Source of the DNA: Clostridium sp. AT4 | GTDB lineage: Bacteria; Bacillota; Clostridia; Lachnospirales; Lachnospiraceae | Length of the DNA: 64,000 nt | Direction of reading: 5' to 3' | Assembly: GCF_001517625.2 (NCBI RefSeq) | Contig: NZ_LN999825.1 | Span: 1-64,000 of the forward strand | Shown: positions 50,887-61,236 of the stretch, one piece after another | Layout: every line of letters begins with the position of its first letter | Position numbering within the stretch: position 1 is the stretch's first letter | The notes under the pieces: model-generated | What the model was told of the DNA's origin: nothing | Databases searched by the model: none | Seen by the model: the letters and a program-made list of their open reading frames with translations, nothing else | Program-made: the position numbers and the translations under genes

Positions 50887-50922
50887 AAAAAGGAAAGGCG
50901 AACATTCATCGTCTTTCCTTTC
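50886..50922. terminator. Convergent terminator between araC-type gene and spoVT
   Basis: A stem AAAGGAAAGnCGA / TCGnCTTTCCTTT with flanking A and T runs, between two convergent genes. Confidence 0.78.
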
Positions 50923-50930
50923 TTAATTTC

Positions 50931-51479
50931 TTAACTTTCCATCTGCCGTCCCAGAAATCCGGCGGCAGTGACTGCCAGCTTCATTTCCATCTCGCCAAAC
51001 CGTGCCTTTGGTTCCCGGCTCATAAGGGAGACAGAACCAATGGCGTCCCCTTCACAGATAATAGGAGCAATCACCTGGGCGGTAATGCCCTCCAGTTCTT
51101 CATCTACCAGCTGAATCACATTTTTTTCATCCTTTCCGGCCTGATAGGTGATACGGTCGTTGATGGCCTGCTCCAGAGAACGGCTTATAGTCTTTTGCAG
51201 CAGCTCCTTTCTGGAGCCGCCCGCCACAGCCACTACCTGATCCCGGTCTGTAATACAGACGATCAGTCCGGTAGACTGGGCCATGGCATCTGCATACTGG
51301 CCAGCAAAAGCAGTGAGCTCCATCATGGGAGAATACTTCTTTAAAATAATCTCTCCCTCACGGTCTGTAAAAATCTCGAGAGGTGTTCCTTCACGCAGCC
51401 GAAGGGTGCGCCGGATTTCCTTGGGTATTACCACCCGCCCCAGATCGTCGATTCTTCTTACAATTCCTGTAGCTTTCAT
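50931..51479 (-). CDS. spoVT: Stage V sporulation protein T
   Basis: This 182-residue protein has an N-terminal AbrB/SpoVT DNA-binding domain starting MKATGIVRRIDDLGRVVIPKEIRR (residues 1-24 region) and a C-terminal GAF-like domain. SpoVT tunes forespore genes late in sporulation. The start follows GGAGG. Its place after mfd fits the conserved pth-mfd-spoVT order, although two extra genes lie between. Confidence 0.95.
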   Translation of the reverse strand: MKATGIVRRIDDLGRVVIPKEIRRTLRLREGTPLEIFTDREGEIILKKYSPMMELTAFAGQYADAMAQSTGLIVCITDRDQVVAVAGGSRKELLQKTISRSLEQAINDRITYQAGKDEKNVIQLVDEELEGITAQVIAPIICEGDAIGSVSLMSREPKARFGEMEMKLAVTAAGFLGRQMES

Positions 51480-51604
51480 TTCGCAGTTTCCTCCATTTTA
51501 CATCTTTGTACTCTTTCTGAAATCATTGAAAAAGTACCTCCATTTATCCTTAAGACTGGTTGTAAATGTAGTATTTGTAAATGGTGGGATTTTATGCGCG
51601 AAAT

Positions 51605-52216
51605 TTACTTCTCCTCCCCCTCCGGATACTCCACCACATAAAATTCATATCCGTTCACCACGGTCGTACTTCCATATGTATCCTTCCGTTTAAATTTTCC
51701 TCCGTAATTGGCATGGACATGGCCGTGGAAAAAAAATTTCGGGTGGTATTTATCCATCAGGGTAAGAAATGCTTTAAAGCCCCGGTGAGGCAGATCCTCC
51801 ATATCATTCAGGCCGAAAGCCGGCGCATGGGTTACAAGGATATCAAAGCCTCTGTGCCAGAGAAGCTTCCATCTCAGCTTTCGGACGCGGGCCCGCATCT
51901 GGCGCTCTGTGTACTGGTTGGCCGAGCCCGGAATATATTCCATAGAACCTCCCAGCCCCAGGATCCGGACTCCCTTATACACATAAATATCGTCCTCAAC
52001 GCAGATACAGCCCTCCGGCGGCTTATAGGCGTATTTATTGTCATGGTTGCCCCTTACATAAACTAAAGGCGCATGACACACGCTGGCAAAAAAAGTCAGA
52101 TATTCCGGCGGAAGATCTCCGCAGGAAATCAAAAGGTCAATGTCCTTAATCCTCTCAGGATCATAATATTCATACAGGAGCTTTGACTCCTGATCTGATA
52201 AAATCATTATATTCAT
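51605..52216 (-). CDS. Calcineurin-like metallophosphoesterase
   Basis: This 203-residue cytosolic phosphoesterase has a first motif SDQES, CGDLP, VRGNHD, THAPAFG and HGHVHANYG, a nearly full metal-binding set. The first motif lacks the usual D-x-H (it reads LSDQES), a point to test. The start at 52216 lies five bases after the preceding stop (52221). The substrate is unknown. It is coupled to the ParB/BMP fusion gene. Confidence 0.85.
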   Translation of the reverse strand: MNIMILSDQESKLLYEYYDPERIKDIDLLISCGDLPPEYLTFFASVCHAPLVYVRGNHDNKYAYKPPEGCICVEDDIYVYKGVRILGLGGSMEYIPGSANQYTERQMRARVRKLRWKLLWHRGFDILVTHAPAFGLNDMEDLPHRGFKAFLTLMDKYHPKFFFHGHVHANYGGKFKRKDTYGSTTVVNGYEFYVVEYPEGEEK

Positions 52217-52220
52217 ACCG

Positions 52221-54170
52221 CTATTTCTCCGTCTGTACACTCTCGTCTACACGGATGCCCTGAAGCTGCATCCGTTCTCTTGCCTCGTCATTCAATTCTT
52301 CCAGATCCGGCACGCGTCCCACTACATTTTCAGCCAGCCAGTTCATGGTTACAATATCTTCTGAGCGCAGACGTTCTCCCTCCCTGCATCGGATGATTCC
52401 CTCCTGGTCATACATGAAACCGTCAAAGGGATGAAAGCTTCCGGAACGAACGGAATTTTTCAGAAATTCAATCAGGCGCAGCGTACCGTGAGGCAGGTTT
52501 CCGGAACAGATTACGTCGATCACATCTGCCGACATTCCCCACCAGTAATTAACCGCTTTTTTGCCCTTTCTGGCTTCCAGCTCCTCATTGCTTTCAAAGG
52601 CCAGCTGGATCATCTGCTCGTAGAATTTCCCCCAGTTCCAGATAGGCGAAGCCAGATTGAAAACCTCTCCATTATCTTCCTGTACATAAAGGCCGTATTC
52701 CCTGGACGGATGTCTGGGGATAATCATATCCTTTCCGGAAATGTACCGGATCCCCTGTTCTCTCAGCCGTTCTGCCGCTGTCTTTTCATGGTTGATCCTG
52801 CGCCATTCCAGATATACCTTTACATAAGGGTTGATCATCCGCGCGCCCATGGCAAAAGCGTTGATATCTGCAAGAATCCCATAGGTGGGCTGATCTGCAA
52901 TATACCCCAGCTTATCCTCTCTGGAAACGGCTGCCGCTATAGCTCCCATAAGGAATTTTGCCTCATACATCCTTGCATAATACGTACAGATAGAGGAATA
53001 GGACATATTTACAGAACAGTTGTAAATCTTTACCTCAGGATGCAGAATGGCGGATCTCACGCTCTGATTTACCATCTTGGAATTTGTTGTAAATATCATG
53101 GTGCAGCCGGCCTGAACCAGTTTTTCTATGGCCCGGGCGATATCCCCTTCTGTATCTGCCCCTTCGATAACTACCGTGGAAATACGCCCCTCAAAGGCCT
53201 CCTCCAGATACTGCCGCCCCAGCTCATGGCCGTAATTCCAGCTGGAATTTTCAATGGTATCCGCATAAACAAATCCGATTTTCAAATGCTCCGGCATATC
53301 ATCTGCCGGAAGAAGCCATTTCCATATGGACGGTTTATGCTCCGTTTCCATTTCCTCCGGTTCTTCGATCAGCTCTACCTTCCGTCCCCGGTTAGCAAGC
53401 TGGATCTCTTCCCAGATTTTCATCAGCGCCCGGTACATTTCCCGTTCTGTCTGTCCTTTTACGCTGTCGTAACCGTAGATTTCGATATAGACTAAAAATG
53501 CATCTCCCTCTGTGAGCTGAAGCTGATCCCCATGGGCCATGCTGTAGGCCTTTGCAAAACGCCCGTAGGAGGAGCGGAAAAATAAACGTTCCTCCTGAGT
53601 CCAGACCTGATCCGGCTCCATTCCCATCAGTTCCAAAAGCTTCTTATAGCTGCCTTCCTTGCTGAACCATACATCACAGTTTGAAGAAATGCGGTAAAAA
53701 TCCAGAAATTCATAATACAGCCTGTTTTCCTTGTCATCTGTACGTTTGGGGATCAGGCGCGTTACGCTTCCCGGTATGCTGTAGGCACCCAGATATTTCA
53801 TTACACTGACCCGCTTATTTCCCTCCTGAACGTAAAACTGATTCATAAATTCGTAGGCAACAACCGGTTCCTGGATTCCCTCCTCTACCTGATACTTGTA
53901 AAGGGATGTCCATTTAGCCCCAAATTCGGACCGTTCCGGCAAAAGGGGCATAAAATTACTGGCAAAGGAGCTGGAACGCTCTGCAGTCTTTGTCCCTACC
54001 ATTTTTGCCAGAGGAATATCCATTACCCCCAGATTGACAGTTGCTACAATATCTGTATTCGCCAGAATGTTATCCAGCACGGGAAGGTATGGATACTCGC
54101 CTCTTGCTAAAGCATCCTGATACCGCTTTCTTCCCATTTTCAATGCATATCCATAATCTGTATCCGGCAT
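52221..54170 (-). CDS. ParB-like/BMP (nucleoside-binding) fusion protein without signal peptide
   Basis: This 649-residue protein has an N-terminal half with a ParB/Srx-like segment (about 40-127, ending FYVQEGNKRVSVMKYL) and a C-terminal half (about 290-640) that follows the BMP/PnrA substrate-binding fold: LKIGFVYADTIENSSWNYGH and YIADQPTYGILADINAFAMGAR in their key residues. BMP proteins normally bind nucleosides outside the cell, but no signal peptide, lipobox or TM segment is present, so this one is probably cytosolic. A cytosolic nucleoside sensor is possible. It lies between mfd and the phosphoesterase. Confidence 0.75.
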   Translation of the reverse strand: MPDTDYGYALKMGRKRYQDALARGEYPYLPVLDNILANTDIVATVNLGVMDIPLAKMVGTKTAERSSSFASNFMPLLPERSEFGAKWTSLYKYQVEEGIQEPVVAYEFMNQFYVQEGNKRVSVMKYLGAYSIPGSVTRLIPKRTDDKENRLYYEFLDFYRISSNCDVWFSKEGSYKKLLELMGMEPDQVWTQEERLFFRSSYGRFAKAYSMAHGDQLQLTEGDAFLVYIEIYGYDSVKGQTEREMYRALMKIWEEIQLANRGRKVELIEEPEEMETEHKPSIWKWLLPADDMPEHLKIGFVYADTIENSSWNYGHELGRQYLEEAFEGRISTVVIEGADTEGDIARAIEKLVQAGCTMIFTTNSKMVNQSVRSAILHPEVKIYNCSVNMSYSSICTYYARMYEAKFLMGAIAAAVSREDKLGYIADQPTYGILADINAFAMGARMINPYVKVYLEWRRINHEKTAAERLREQGIRYISGKDMIIPRHPSREYGLYVQEDNGEVFNLASPIWNWGKFYEQMIQLAFESNEELEARKGKKAVNYWWGMSADVIDVICSGNLPHGTLRLIEFLKNSVRSGSFHPFDGFMYDQEGIIRCREGERLRSEDIVTMNWLAENVVGRVPDLEELNDEARERMQLQGIRVDESVQTEK

Positions 54171-54196
54171 AACCGCTACCTCCTGTCTCCTGCTTT

Positions 54197-57100
54197 TTAA
54201 TCTGCCCCGTTTCCGCCCGGTTCCTTCTGCCCCAGCTTCCCCAGCTGCTCCAGCATAGTTCTGGCCTTTTCCAGCATGATTAAGCTGTCGCTGTTTTTAT
54301 TCTTTCGGTCCACATAGTGAAATACCGGCGTTTCTCCCGGCACCAGCTTTAATTCTCCCTTATAAGACTGCACAAAATCCGGAATCCTGGTCACATCCAG
54401 TTTCGCCTTCTGATACATGGTAAGCCGGATTTCCTGGCGGTTTACAAATACCTCTGTCACATAGGCTCTGTGTGCCAGAGCCCGCACCATGGCAATCTTT
54501 AAAAGATTCTCTACGCTCTTTGGGATATCTCCAAACCGGTCTAAGAGTTCATCCTGCATATCCATATATTCCTCATCCGTTTCAATGGTGGAAATCCTCT
54601 TGTAAATATCCAGCTTCTGATATTCATTTTTAATATAAGACGGAGGAATGTAGGCGTCAATATCACATTCTACCGAAGTTTCGTAAAGATCCACCTCTGT
54701 TTCTTCCCCTTTCAATGCAAGCACTGCCTGATTAAGCATTTTGCAGTACAGATCATAGCCTACTACCTCCATGTGGCCATGCTGCTCTGCGCCCAGCACA
54801 TTTCCGGCCCCACGGATTTCCAGATCCCGCATGGCAATCTTGATGCCTGAGCCCAGCTCCGTAAACTCGCGGATCGCCTGAAGGCGCTTTTCTGCTTCTT
54901 CCTTTAAAAGCTTATCTCTCTTATACATGAGAAACGCATAAGAAACCCGGTTAGAACGTCCCACACGGCCCCTGAGCTGGTACAGCTGAGAAAGTCCCAT
55001 ATGGTCTGCATCGTGGATAATCATGGTATTGGCATTGGGGATATCCAGTCCAGTTTCAATAATTGTTGTGGATACCAGCACATCAATTTCCCCGTTGATA
55101 AAGTCCGTCATGATCCGTTCCAGCTCATGCTCCTTCATCTGCCCATGAGCAAAAGTCACAACCGCATCCGGCACCATAGCCTGGATCTTTCCTGCTACCT
55201 CATCAATATCTGTTACACGATTGTATACATAATACACCTGTCCATTCCGGGCCAGTTCCCGGTTAATGGCCTCCCGTACCATTTCTTCATTGTACTCCAT
55301 TACATAGGTCTGAATGGGCGTTCGATCCACCGGCGGCTCCTCTAACACACTCATATCCCGGATTCCGGCCAGACTCATATGAAGGGTTCTGGGAATCGGC
55401 GTAGCGGTCAGGGTCATTACGTCCACATTTTCCTTCATCTGCTTGATCTTTTCCTTGTGGGTCACGCCAAAGCGCTGCTCCTCATCAATAATGAGAAGTC
55501 CCAGATCCTTAAACTGCAGGTCTTTTGAAAGAACCCGGTGCGTACCGATTACGATATCCACCAGCCCTTTCCGCAGCCCCTCCAGAGTTTTCTTCTGCTG
55601 GGCCGGGGTACAGAACCGGCTCATCATCTCGATTCTAACTGGAAAATCTTTCATCCTCTGAACAAAGGTATTGTAATGCTGCTGGGCCAAAATCGTAGTA
55701 GGGACCAGATAGACCACCTGCTTGCTGTCCTGTACTGCCTTAAACGCGGCCCGCAGGGCGATTTCTGTTTTTCCGTATCCCACGTCGCCGCAGATCAGAC
55801 GGTCCATGATCTTTGGACTTTCCATATCCGTTTTTACAGCGTCAATGGCGTCTAACTGATCCTCTGTTTCATCATAGGGGAACAGCTCCTCAAACTCCTT
55901 CTGCCACACCGTATCGCTGCCGTACTGGAAGCCCTTCTGCTCCTGACGGGCCGCATAAAGCTTTACCAGATCCTTTGCGATTTCCTGAACGGCACCCTTT
56001 ACCTTTGCCCTGGTTTTTGTCCATTCAGAGCCTCCCAGACGGTTGAGCTTTGGCTTTTTCGCCTCTGAGCCCGCATATTTCTGGATACTCTCCAGCCGGG
56101 TGGCAGGCAGATACAGATTGCCTCCATCTCCGTATTCAATCTTGATATAATCCTTTACCACCTTGTCCCGCTCTACCTTTTCAATTCCCCGGTAGATACC
56201 AAGGCCGTGCTCCTCATGGACTACATAATCTCCCACGGACAGCTCGGAAAAGCTCTGGATCGCCCGGCCCTGATAGCTCTGCTTCTTCCGTTTCTTTTTC
56301 TTCTTTTCCACCCCGAACATATCGCCCTCGGTAATGAAAACAAATTTAAGCAGAGGATATTCAAAGCCCCGGTGGAGATTTCCGTAGGTAACCATGATCT
56401 CTCCCGGAAGAACCTTCCGTTCTGCGCGGCTTTCCTCTCCTTCCGTCTCTCCGTCCGGACAGTAGGCCCGCAGATCATATTCCCGTAAATCCCCTGCCAG
56501 ACGGCTGGCTCTTGTACGGGAGGCAGATAAAAGCACCACCCGGTAGCCTTCCTTTTTCCAGCGGGTCAGATCCTTAATTAAAATTTCAAAACTGTTCTGG
56601 TAAGAATTTACATTTCTCACATCAAAGCTGAACTTATGGTTCACCTTCATTCCCGGCAGCTTCTGATCCAGCCCTGTGAGCATAATGCTGTACGGCCCCT
56701 GAAGCCTTCCGAGAACCTGTCCTGCGGGATAGAGAAGCTCTGTCTGTCCCGGCAGCAGGTATCCCTTTTCCAACCGGTGAACCATGCTTTCACGAAATTC
56801 CAGCTCGATTGTTTCTCCCCGCTCCTTCAGCCGTCCCGGCTCGTCTAAATAAACAACACAGTCCCCTTGAGGAAAATAATCGGAAAATGATACAGTTTCT
56901 GGACAGAAATACCGGATATAGCCATCCAGTCCGCCTCTCTTCCAGCCCTCACGGATCCCTTCTGTCAGTTCCCGTATGATTCCCTTAATCCGGATGGCTT
57001 CCTCACGGCGTTTCTGTCCCTCCAAAGCCTTCACATAAGAGGCCGTTTCCTCCTCCAAACGCTTTATCCCTTTCTCCAGCTGTCCTTTCGTTAAGACAGT

Positions 57101-57772
57101 TTCCGATGCAGGATAGATTACAACCCGGTCTAACTGTTCTACCGACCTCTGGCTTTCCGGATCAAAGGTACGGATGGAGTCCACCTCATCATCCCACAGT
57201 TCAATGCGCACCGGAACTTCCTCGGTGAGCGGAAAAATATCTATGATGCCTCCCCGGATGGAAAACTGGCCCATACCGTCTACCTGGCCCGTACGCTCAT
57301 ATCCCAGCTCTGTAAGCCGCTCCTTCCACTGATCCAGCTCAATAACCTGTCCGCATTCCACGGTCACTGCATGCTGCTTTAAAAATGCCAGAGGCATGAG
57401 ATGGTCCATCAGACCGTCGATTGTCGTTACAACTACACCGCCCTCATCCTCCATCAGATGGCGCAGTACAGAGATCCTCTGCCGGGTCATCAGATTTCCA
57501 TGAATATCCGCAGCATAAAAAAGCAGATCCTTGGCCGGATAAAGCCAGACCTGCCGGGTAAAGCTGCGGAAATCATCATAGATTTCCTTGGCCCTCTGCT
57601 CATCATAGGTAACAACCAGCTTCCAGGGAAATCCCCCGTCCTCCCCCAGCTCATGCATGAGGTGAACCTTCTGGGATTCCAGCGTCCCGGCCGCCTGCAG
57701 AGGCCCCTTTGCCTTTTTTAAAGCCTCCAGAAGATTTTCATACTCCTGTAATTCCAGTAACGGATTTTCCAT
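54197..57772 (-). CDS. mfd: Transcription-repair coupling factor Mfd
   Basis: This 1191-residue superfamily 2 DNA translocase removes stalled RNA polymerase and recruits UvrA. The order is a UvrB-like N-terminal module, the CarD-like polymerase-interaction domain ([19 protein letters not shown], about 495-515), the translocase with Walker [12 protein letters not shown] and DEEQ box [12 protein letters not shown], the RecG-like TRG motif, and the C-terminal D7 domain. The length is slightly above the usual 1,150. It lies downstream of pth, separated by repeat copy 2. Confidence 0.97.
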   Translation of the reverse strand: MENPLLELQEYENLLEALKKAKGPLQAAGTLESQKVHLMHELGEDGGFPWKLVVTYDEQRAKEIYDDFRSFTRQVWLYPAKDLLFYAADIHGNLMTRQRISVLRHLMEDEGGVVVTTIDGLMDHLMPLAFLKQHAVTVECGQVIELDQWKERLTELGYERTGQVDGMGQFSIRGGIIDIFPLTEEVPVRIELWDDEVDSIRTFDPESQRSVEQLDRVVIYPASETVLTKGQLEKGIKRLEEETASYVKALEGQKRREEAIRIKGIIRELTEGIREGWKRGGLDGYIRYFCPETVSFSDYFPQGDCVVYLDEPGRLKERGETIELEFRESMVHRLEKGYLLPGQTELLYPAGQVLGRLQGPYSIMLTGLDQKLPGMKVNHKFSFDVRNVNSYQNSFEILIKDLTRWKKEGYRVVLLSASRTRASRLAGDLREYDLRAYCPDGETEGEESRAERKVLPGEIMVTYGNLHRGFEYPLLKFVFITEGDMFGVEKKKKKRKKQSYQGRAIQSFSELSVGDYVVHEEHGLGIYRGIEKVERDKVVKDYIKIEYGDGGNLYLPATRLESIQKYAGSEAKKPKLNRLGGSEWTKTRAKVKGAVQEIAKDLVKLYAARQEQKGFQYGSDTVWQKEFEELFPYDETEDQLDAIDAVKTDMESPKIMDRLICGDVGYGKTEIALRAAFKAVQDSKQVVYLVPTTILAQQHYNTFVQRMKDFPVRIEMMSRFCTPAQQKKTLEGLRKGLVDIVIGTHRVLSKDLQFKDLGLLIIDEEQRFGVTHKEKIKQMKENVDVMTLTATPIPRTLHMSLAGIRDMSVLEEPPVDRTPIQTYVMEYNEEMVREAINRELARNGQVYYVYNRVTDIDEVAGKIQAMVPDAVVTFAHGQMKEHELERIMTDFINGEIDVLVSTTIIETGLDIPNANTMIIHDADHMGLSQLYQLRGRVGRSNRVSYAFLMYKRDKLLKEEAEKRLQAIREFTELGSGIKIAMRDLEIRGAGNVLGAEQHGHMEVVGYDLYCKMLNQAVLALKGEETEVDLYETSVECDIDAYIPPSYIKNEYQKLDIYKRISTIETDEEYMDMQDELLDRFGDIPKSVENLLKIAMVRALAHRAYVTEVFVNRQEIRLTMYQKAKLDVTRIPDFVQSYKGELKLVPGETPVFHYVDRKNKNSDSLIMLEKARTMLEQLGKLGQKEPGGNGAD

Positions 57773-57807
57773 GATTTCCCTTTCTGCCTTTCCTTGATAA
57801 TATTGAA

Positions 57808-58043
57808 GTTTCCGTACATTACAGTGTGACCTGCTGTCTGATACCCAGAGCGACTTTGGAGACCATTAGTAAACCTTAGAGAATGAGTTTTTTCGTTAAG
57901 AGCCATATCAAACCTGTCTGAGCGCAGCGAGTTTTTGATATGGCTCTTGTTTTTAGAAAAATCTCAGTCTCCTAGGTTTTCTTATGGTCGGAAACCGGAG
58001 CTCTGGGTATCAGACTGCGGGGTGCGCTGTAATGTGCAGAAAC
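57808..58043. repeat. Long palindromic dispersed repeat, copy 2
   Basis: Both arms match over about 235 bases. The outer arm GTTTCCGTACATTACAG pairs with CTGTAATGTGCAGAAAC, GTCTGATACCCAGAGC pairs perfectly with GCTCTGGGTATCAGAC, and the inner AGAGCCATATCAAA pairs with TTTTGATATGGCTCTT around TGAGCGCAGCGAGT. The right end touches the pth stop codon. The centre is shared with copy 1 (28396-28571); the arms differ between copies but pair within each. Confidence 0.85.
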
Positions 58044-58613
58044 TCACTCCTTATGCCCATTAAACTGATTCATCGCCGCCTCAGCCCCGTCTGTGATCAT
58101 CACCTGAGCTGCTTTCGCCGCTGTCTTAAAGGCTTCTTCCATCACCCTTCTGTCCTCAGCAGAAAAACGGCCAAGCACATAGTCCGCCAGATCCATTCTG
58201 GGCGGCTTAGCCCCTACGCCTACCTTAATCCGGGGAAATTCCTGGGTTCCCAGATGGGCAATGATGTTCTTTATTCCATTATGTCCTCCGGCGCTGCCCT
58301 TTCTGCGGATCCGGAGCTGTCCGGGCTCCAGACTAATATCGTCATATATTACAATGATATGCTCCGGATCGATTTTATAGAAATCCGCCGCCTCCCTGAC
58401 ACTTTCACCGCTTAAATTCATAAAGGTCTGGGGCTTTAAAAGGATTACCTTTTCTCCGCCGATGAGGCCTCTGCCATAAAGCCCCTTAAACTTCTTCTCC
58501 TCCACCGATGTATTGAGCATATCTGCCAGCACATCCATGGTATCAAAACCTGCATTGTGTCTTGTCTTATCATACTCCCTTCCAGGATTTCCCAAACCAA
58601 CGATCAAATACAT
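58044..58613 (-). CDS. pth: Peptidyl-tRNA hydrolase
   Basis: This 189-residue Pth1 enzyme recycles peptidyl-tRNA. The start MYLIVGLGNPGREYDKTRHNAGF carries Asn, the catalytic His in TRHNAG, KPQTFMNLSG, and the GSAGGHNGIKNII motif. The start at 58613 follows GAGG; a longer frame runs into the hairpin-rich leader and is not used. The order with mfd is conserved. Repeat copy 2 starts right after its stop codon. Confidence 0.97.
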   Translation of the reverse strand: MYLIVGLGNPGREYDKTRHNAGFDTMDVLADMLNTSVEEKKFKGLYGRGLIGGEKVILLKPQTFMNLSGESVREAADFYKIDPEHIIVIYDDISLEPGQLRIRRKGSAGGHNGIKNIIAHLGTQEFPRIKVGVGAKPPRMDLADYVLGRFSAEDRRVMEEAFKTAAKAAQVMITDGAEAAMNQFNGHKE

Positions 58614-58682
58614 ATATCTGTTTTCCTCTTTCTTTATCTCAAAATTTATCCTCTTCCGCAGAAAAATGCCTACGGTGCTGCA

Positions 58683-58760
58683 GTGTCTGTCCATATGTCC
58701 GCCGTATACAGACACGCCCATAAGCGCTAGACTCCCGCACATGGGGTGTCTAACGCTTAT
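58683..58760. other. Two hairpins in the pth leader
   Basis: GTGTCTGTC/ACAGACAC (58683-58691 with 58706-58714) and ATAAGCG...CGCTTAT (58720-58726 with 58754-58760, with an inner TAGAC/GTCTA). The second is followed by CTTTTCTTTA on the plus strand, though no plus-strand gene lies before it. On the minus strand they sit between the GT51 gene and pth. Confidence 0.45.
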
Positions 58761-58828
58761 CTTTTCTTTATTCTATCAAATTATAAGTGGATTGTAAATG
58801 CAGTGCGGCAGATCCGACCATCCAGCCT

Positions 58829-59581
58829 TTACGCCGCATCCGGTTCCTGATATTCCCTGGTCTCTGCCATAGTTTCTCTGGCCCGTTTTTCTGTAAAGAG
58901 TCCGCACTCCACCAGACGCTCCAGCACCTGCTCCTGGCGCTTGGCAGCCAGTGCCGGATTTACTGTGGGGGCATATTTGGAAGGAGCATTGGGAACACCA
59001 GCTAACAGAGTACTCTCATAATCGTCCATATCCTCAGGAGCCTTTCCAAAGTAACCCTCACTGGCATCCTTAATGCAGTAGTATCCGTTTCCAAAGTAAA
59101 TAGTATTCACATAAAGCTCAAGAATCTCATTTTTACTGTATTCCTTTTCCAGAGCAAAAGCCATAAATACCTCTGCCGCCTTGCGCTCCATCTTCTTTTC
59201 CTGTGTAAAATACAGGTTCTTTGCCAACTGCTGGGTAATGGTGCTTCCGCCTTCCACAAAAGCGCCTGCCCTTATATCATTGATAACCGCACGGGTAATG
59301 GCGATGGGGTCAATACCGATATGACCGTAAAAGCGGTGGTCTTCCACAGAGAGAACCGCATCTACATACGTTTCCGGAAGCTCTGCAAATTCCGTATAGT
59401 TTTCCTTGGAACGGATCTGCTCTACCTTGTCCTTAAGGCTGATCTGGCTGATGGCATCTCTGTACATATCATAGCCCTTCATGCCTACATTTACGCAGAT
59501 ACAAATAACCGCTGCCGCCATGATGCCAATGGTCCACTTAAGACCCCTTTTTAATATGTTCCAGTTTTTACCGGTTCTCAT
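58829..59581 (-). CDS. Monofunctional GT51 peptidoglycan transglycosylase
   Basis: This 250-residue protein has an N-terminal membrane anchor (about 13-35) and a GT51 glycosyltransferase domain with EDHRFYGHIGID (catalytic Glu), EGGSTITQQLAKNLYF and the second Glu in LELYVNTIYFGNG. It makes glycan strands from lipid II. There is no transpeptidase domain, so it is a monofunctional enzyme like MtgA, not a full class A PBP. It is divergent from a MATE gene. Confidence 0.92.
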   Translation of the reverse strand: MRTGKNWNILKRGLKWTIGIMAAAVICICVNVGMKGYDMYRDAISQISLKDKVEQIRSKENYTEFAELPETYVDAVLSVEDHRFYGHIGIDPIAITRAVINDIRAGAFVEGGSTITQQLAKNLYFTQEKKMERKAAEVFMAFALEKEYSKNEILELYVNTIYFGNGYYCIKDASEGYFGKAPEDMDDYESTLLAGVPNAPSKYAPTVNPALAAKRQEQVLERLVECGLFTEKRARETMAETREYQEPDAA

Positions 59582-59781
59582 CTGTCCACCTTCTTTCTCT
59601 TTCGTACGTTTATTTCTTATAATATCATTCTAGCACATTCTCCCCCTTGTGTCCTTGAGAAAGCCTTAAAGAACTCTAACGTAAATCTGACGCTTTCTGA
59701 AATATTTTCTAAAGATATTCCCCATTCATCTGGAATCCATGCTAAAATAGAGCCGTAAAACACACAAGGAGAATCTTTATC

Positions 59782-61143
59782 ATGGAAACAGTCAAAAAAA
59801 ACCGTTCCGGTACAACAGATCTGACCGTGGGACGCCCCCTGGCTCAGATCCTTCGTTTTGCCCTTCCTCTGGTGCTGGGTACACTTTTTCAGCAGCTCTA
59901 CAGCTTTGCAGATACCATTATTGTAGGCCGCTGTCTGGGAACCGACGCCCTGGGAGCTGTAGGAACCACCTACTCCCTGAACTTTCTGATCCTTGGCTTT
60001 ATCCAGGGCGCCTGCGTGGGATTCGGCATCCCGGCAGCCGAATCCTTTGGAGCAAAGGATCATAAAAATCTGGAGCGCTTCCTCATCAACGGAACCGCCC
60101 TCTGCATTGGGCTCAGCGCTGTCTTTACTGTTGTCACCACCCTGACGGCCCCTCCGCTCCTAAAGCTCATCCACACGCCGCCTGAGCTCTTTGATGATTC
60201 CTCTCTTTATATCCGCATCATTTTCCTGGGAATTCCTGCTACGGTTCTGTACAACTACTCCTCCAGCGTCCTGCGAGCCATGGGAGATTCCAGACATCCC
60301 TTTTATTTCCTTTTGGCCTCCAGTCTCCTGAATATTGCCCTTGACTGGATTTTAATCGTTCCTTTCGGAATGGGAGTAGACGGAGCAGCCATCGCTACTG
60401 TAATCAGCCAGGCCTTCAGCGGCCTGCTCTGTACCTGGTGGTTCTTCTCCAAAACTGCAAAAGGACACGGCCTGAGCTTTACTAAAAATAAGCTGCGCCT
60501 TTCCTCCCACCACTGCAAAAAGCTGGCCTACATCGGCCTTCCCATGGGCTTTGAATACTCCGTTTCCGCCATTGGAGCCGTTATTATGCAGGACGCCATC
60601 AACCTCTTGGGAAGTACTGCCGTAGCCGCACAGACCGCGGGAGAAAAAATCCGCCAGATGTTCACCCTTCCCATGGAAAGCGTGGGTATGGCTATGGCAA
60701 CCTATGCCGGCCAGAACCACGGTGCAGGGCGCACCGACCGCATCCGCCAGGGTATAAAGGACGGCTGCAAAATCCAGCTGTGCTACTGCGCTGCCGCCTG
60801 GACCGCCATTTTCCTGTGCAAAGATTTTGCCGTCGGGCTGGTGCTGGGAGACGCAGACCCGGCAGTCACTGCCGGAGCGCTGGAATACTTAAGCGTTATG
60901 AGCCTTCTGTTCTGCTTCCACGGCCTCTTAATGATCTTCAGAAATACCCTTCAGGGCCTTGGATACAGTATGCAGGCTGTTATATCCGGCATCGGCGAGC
61001 TGGTCGGACGAAGCCTTGGAGGCCTTCTGGCAGTAACAAAGCTGGGATATCTTGGCATCTGTCTGGCCAATCCCATTGCATGGGCCTTAGCCATGTTTTA
61101 CTGTATTTTTATGGTAACACGGGTAATGAAAAAAGAGCGGTAG
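59782..61143 (+). CDS. MATE-family efflux transporter
   Basis: This 453-residue twelve-TM permease has the MATE start LPLVLGTLFQQLYSFADTIIVGRCLG (key parts FQQLYSFAD, IIVGR) and the mirrored second half. It exports cationic drugs or metabolites with Na+ or H+. The start follows AAGGAG. Compared with the MATE gene at 16841-18148 it is a different subtype, closer to the NorM/YeeO-like Firmicute type. The substrate is unknown. Confidence 0.93.
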   Translation: METVKKNRSGTTDLTVGRPLAQILRFALPLVLGTLFQQLYSFADTIIVGRCLGTDALGAVGTTYSLNFLILGFIQGACVGFGIPAAESFGAKDHKNLERFLINGTALCIGLSAVFTVVTTLTAPPLLKLIHTPPELFDDSSLYIRIIFLGIPATVLYNYSSSVLRAMGDSRHPFYFLLASSLLNIALDWILIVPFGMGVDGAAIATVISQAFSGLLCTWWFFSKTAKGHGLSFTKNKLRLSSHHCKKLAYIGLPMGFEYSVSAIGAVIMQDAINLLGSTAVAAQTAGEKIRQMFTLPMESVGMAMATYAGQNHGAGRTDRIRQGIKDGCKIQLCYCAAAWTAIFLCKDFAVGLVLGDADPAVTAGALEYLSVMSLLFCFHGLLMIFRNTLQGLGYSMQAVISGIGELVGRSLGGLLAVTKLGYLGICLANPIAWALAMFYCIFMVTRVMKKER

Positions 61144-61236
61144 ACCCCTTTTCATAACTATGATAGACTATAGTTATATTCGTTCTGGGCCTTATTTACC
61201 ATCAGGCTTTGAATCTCAAAGAGAGGAGAATTTCTT

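Noticed and set aside
57984-58415. 143-codon plus-strand ORF over pth and the repeat
   Set aside because: It is antisense to pth and crosses the palindromic repeat, with no family match.
58614-58742. N-terminal extension of Pth
   Set aside because: The extra 43 residues are encoded by the hairpin-rich leader and do not match the family, whose start is MYLIVGLGNPG.
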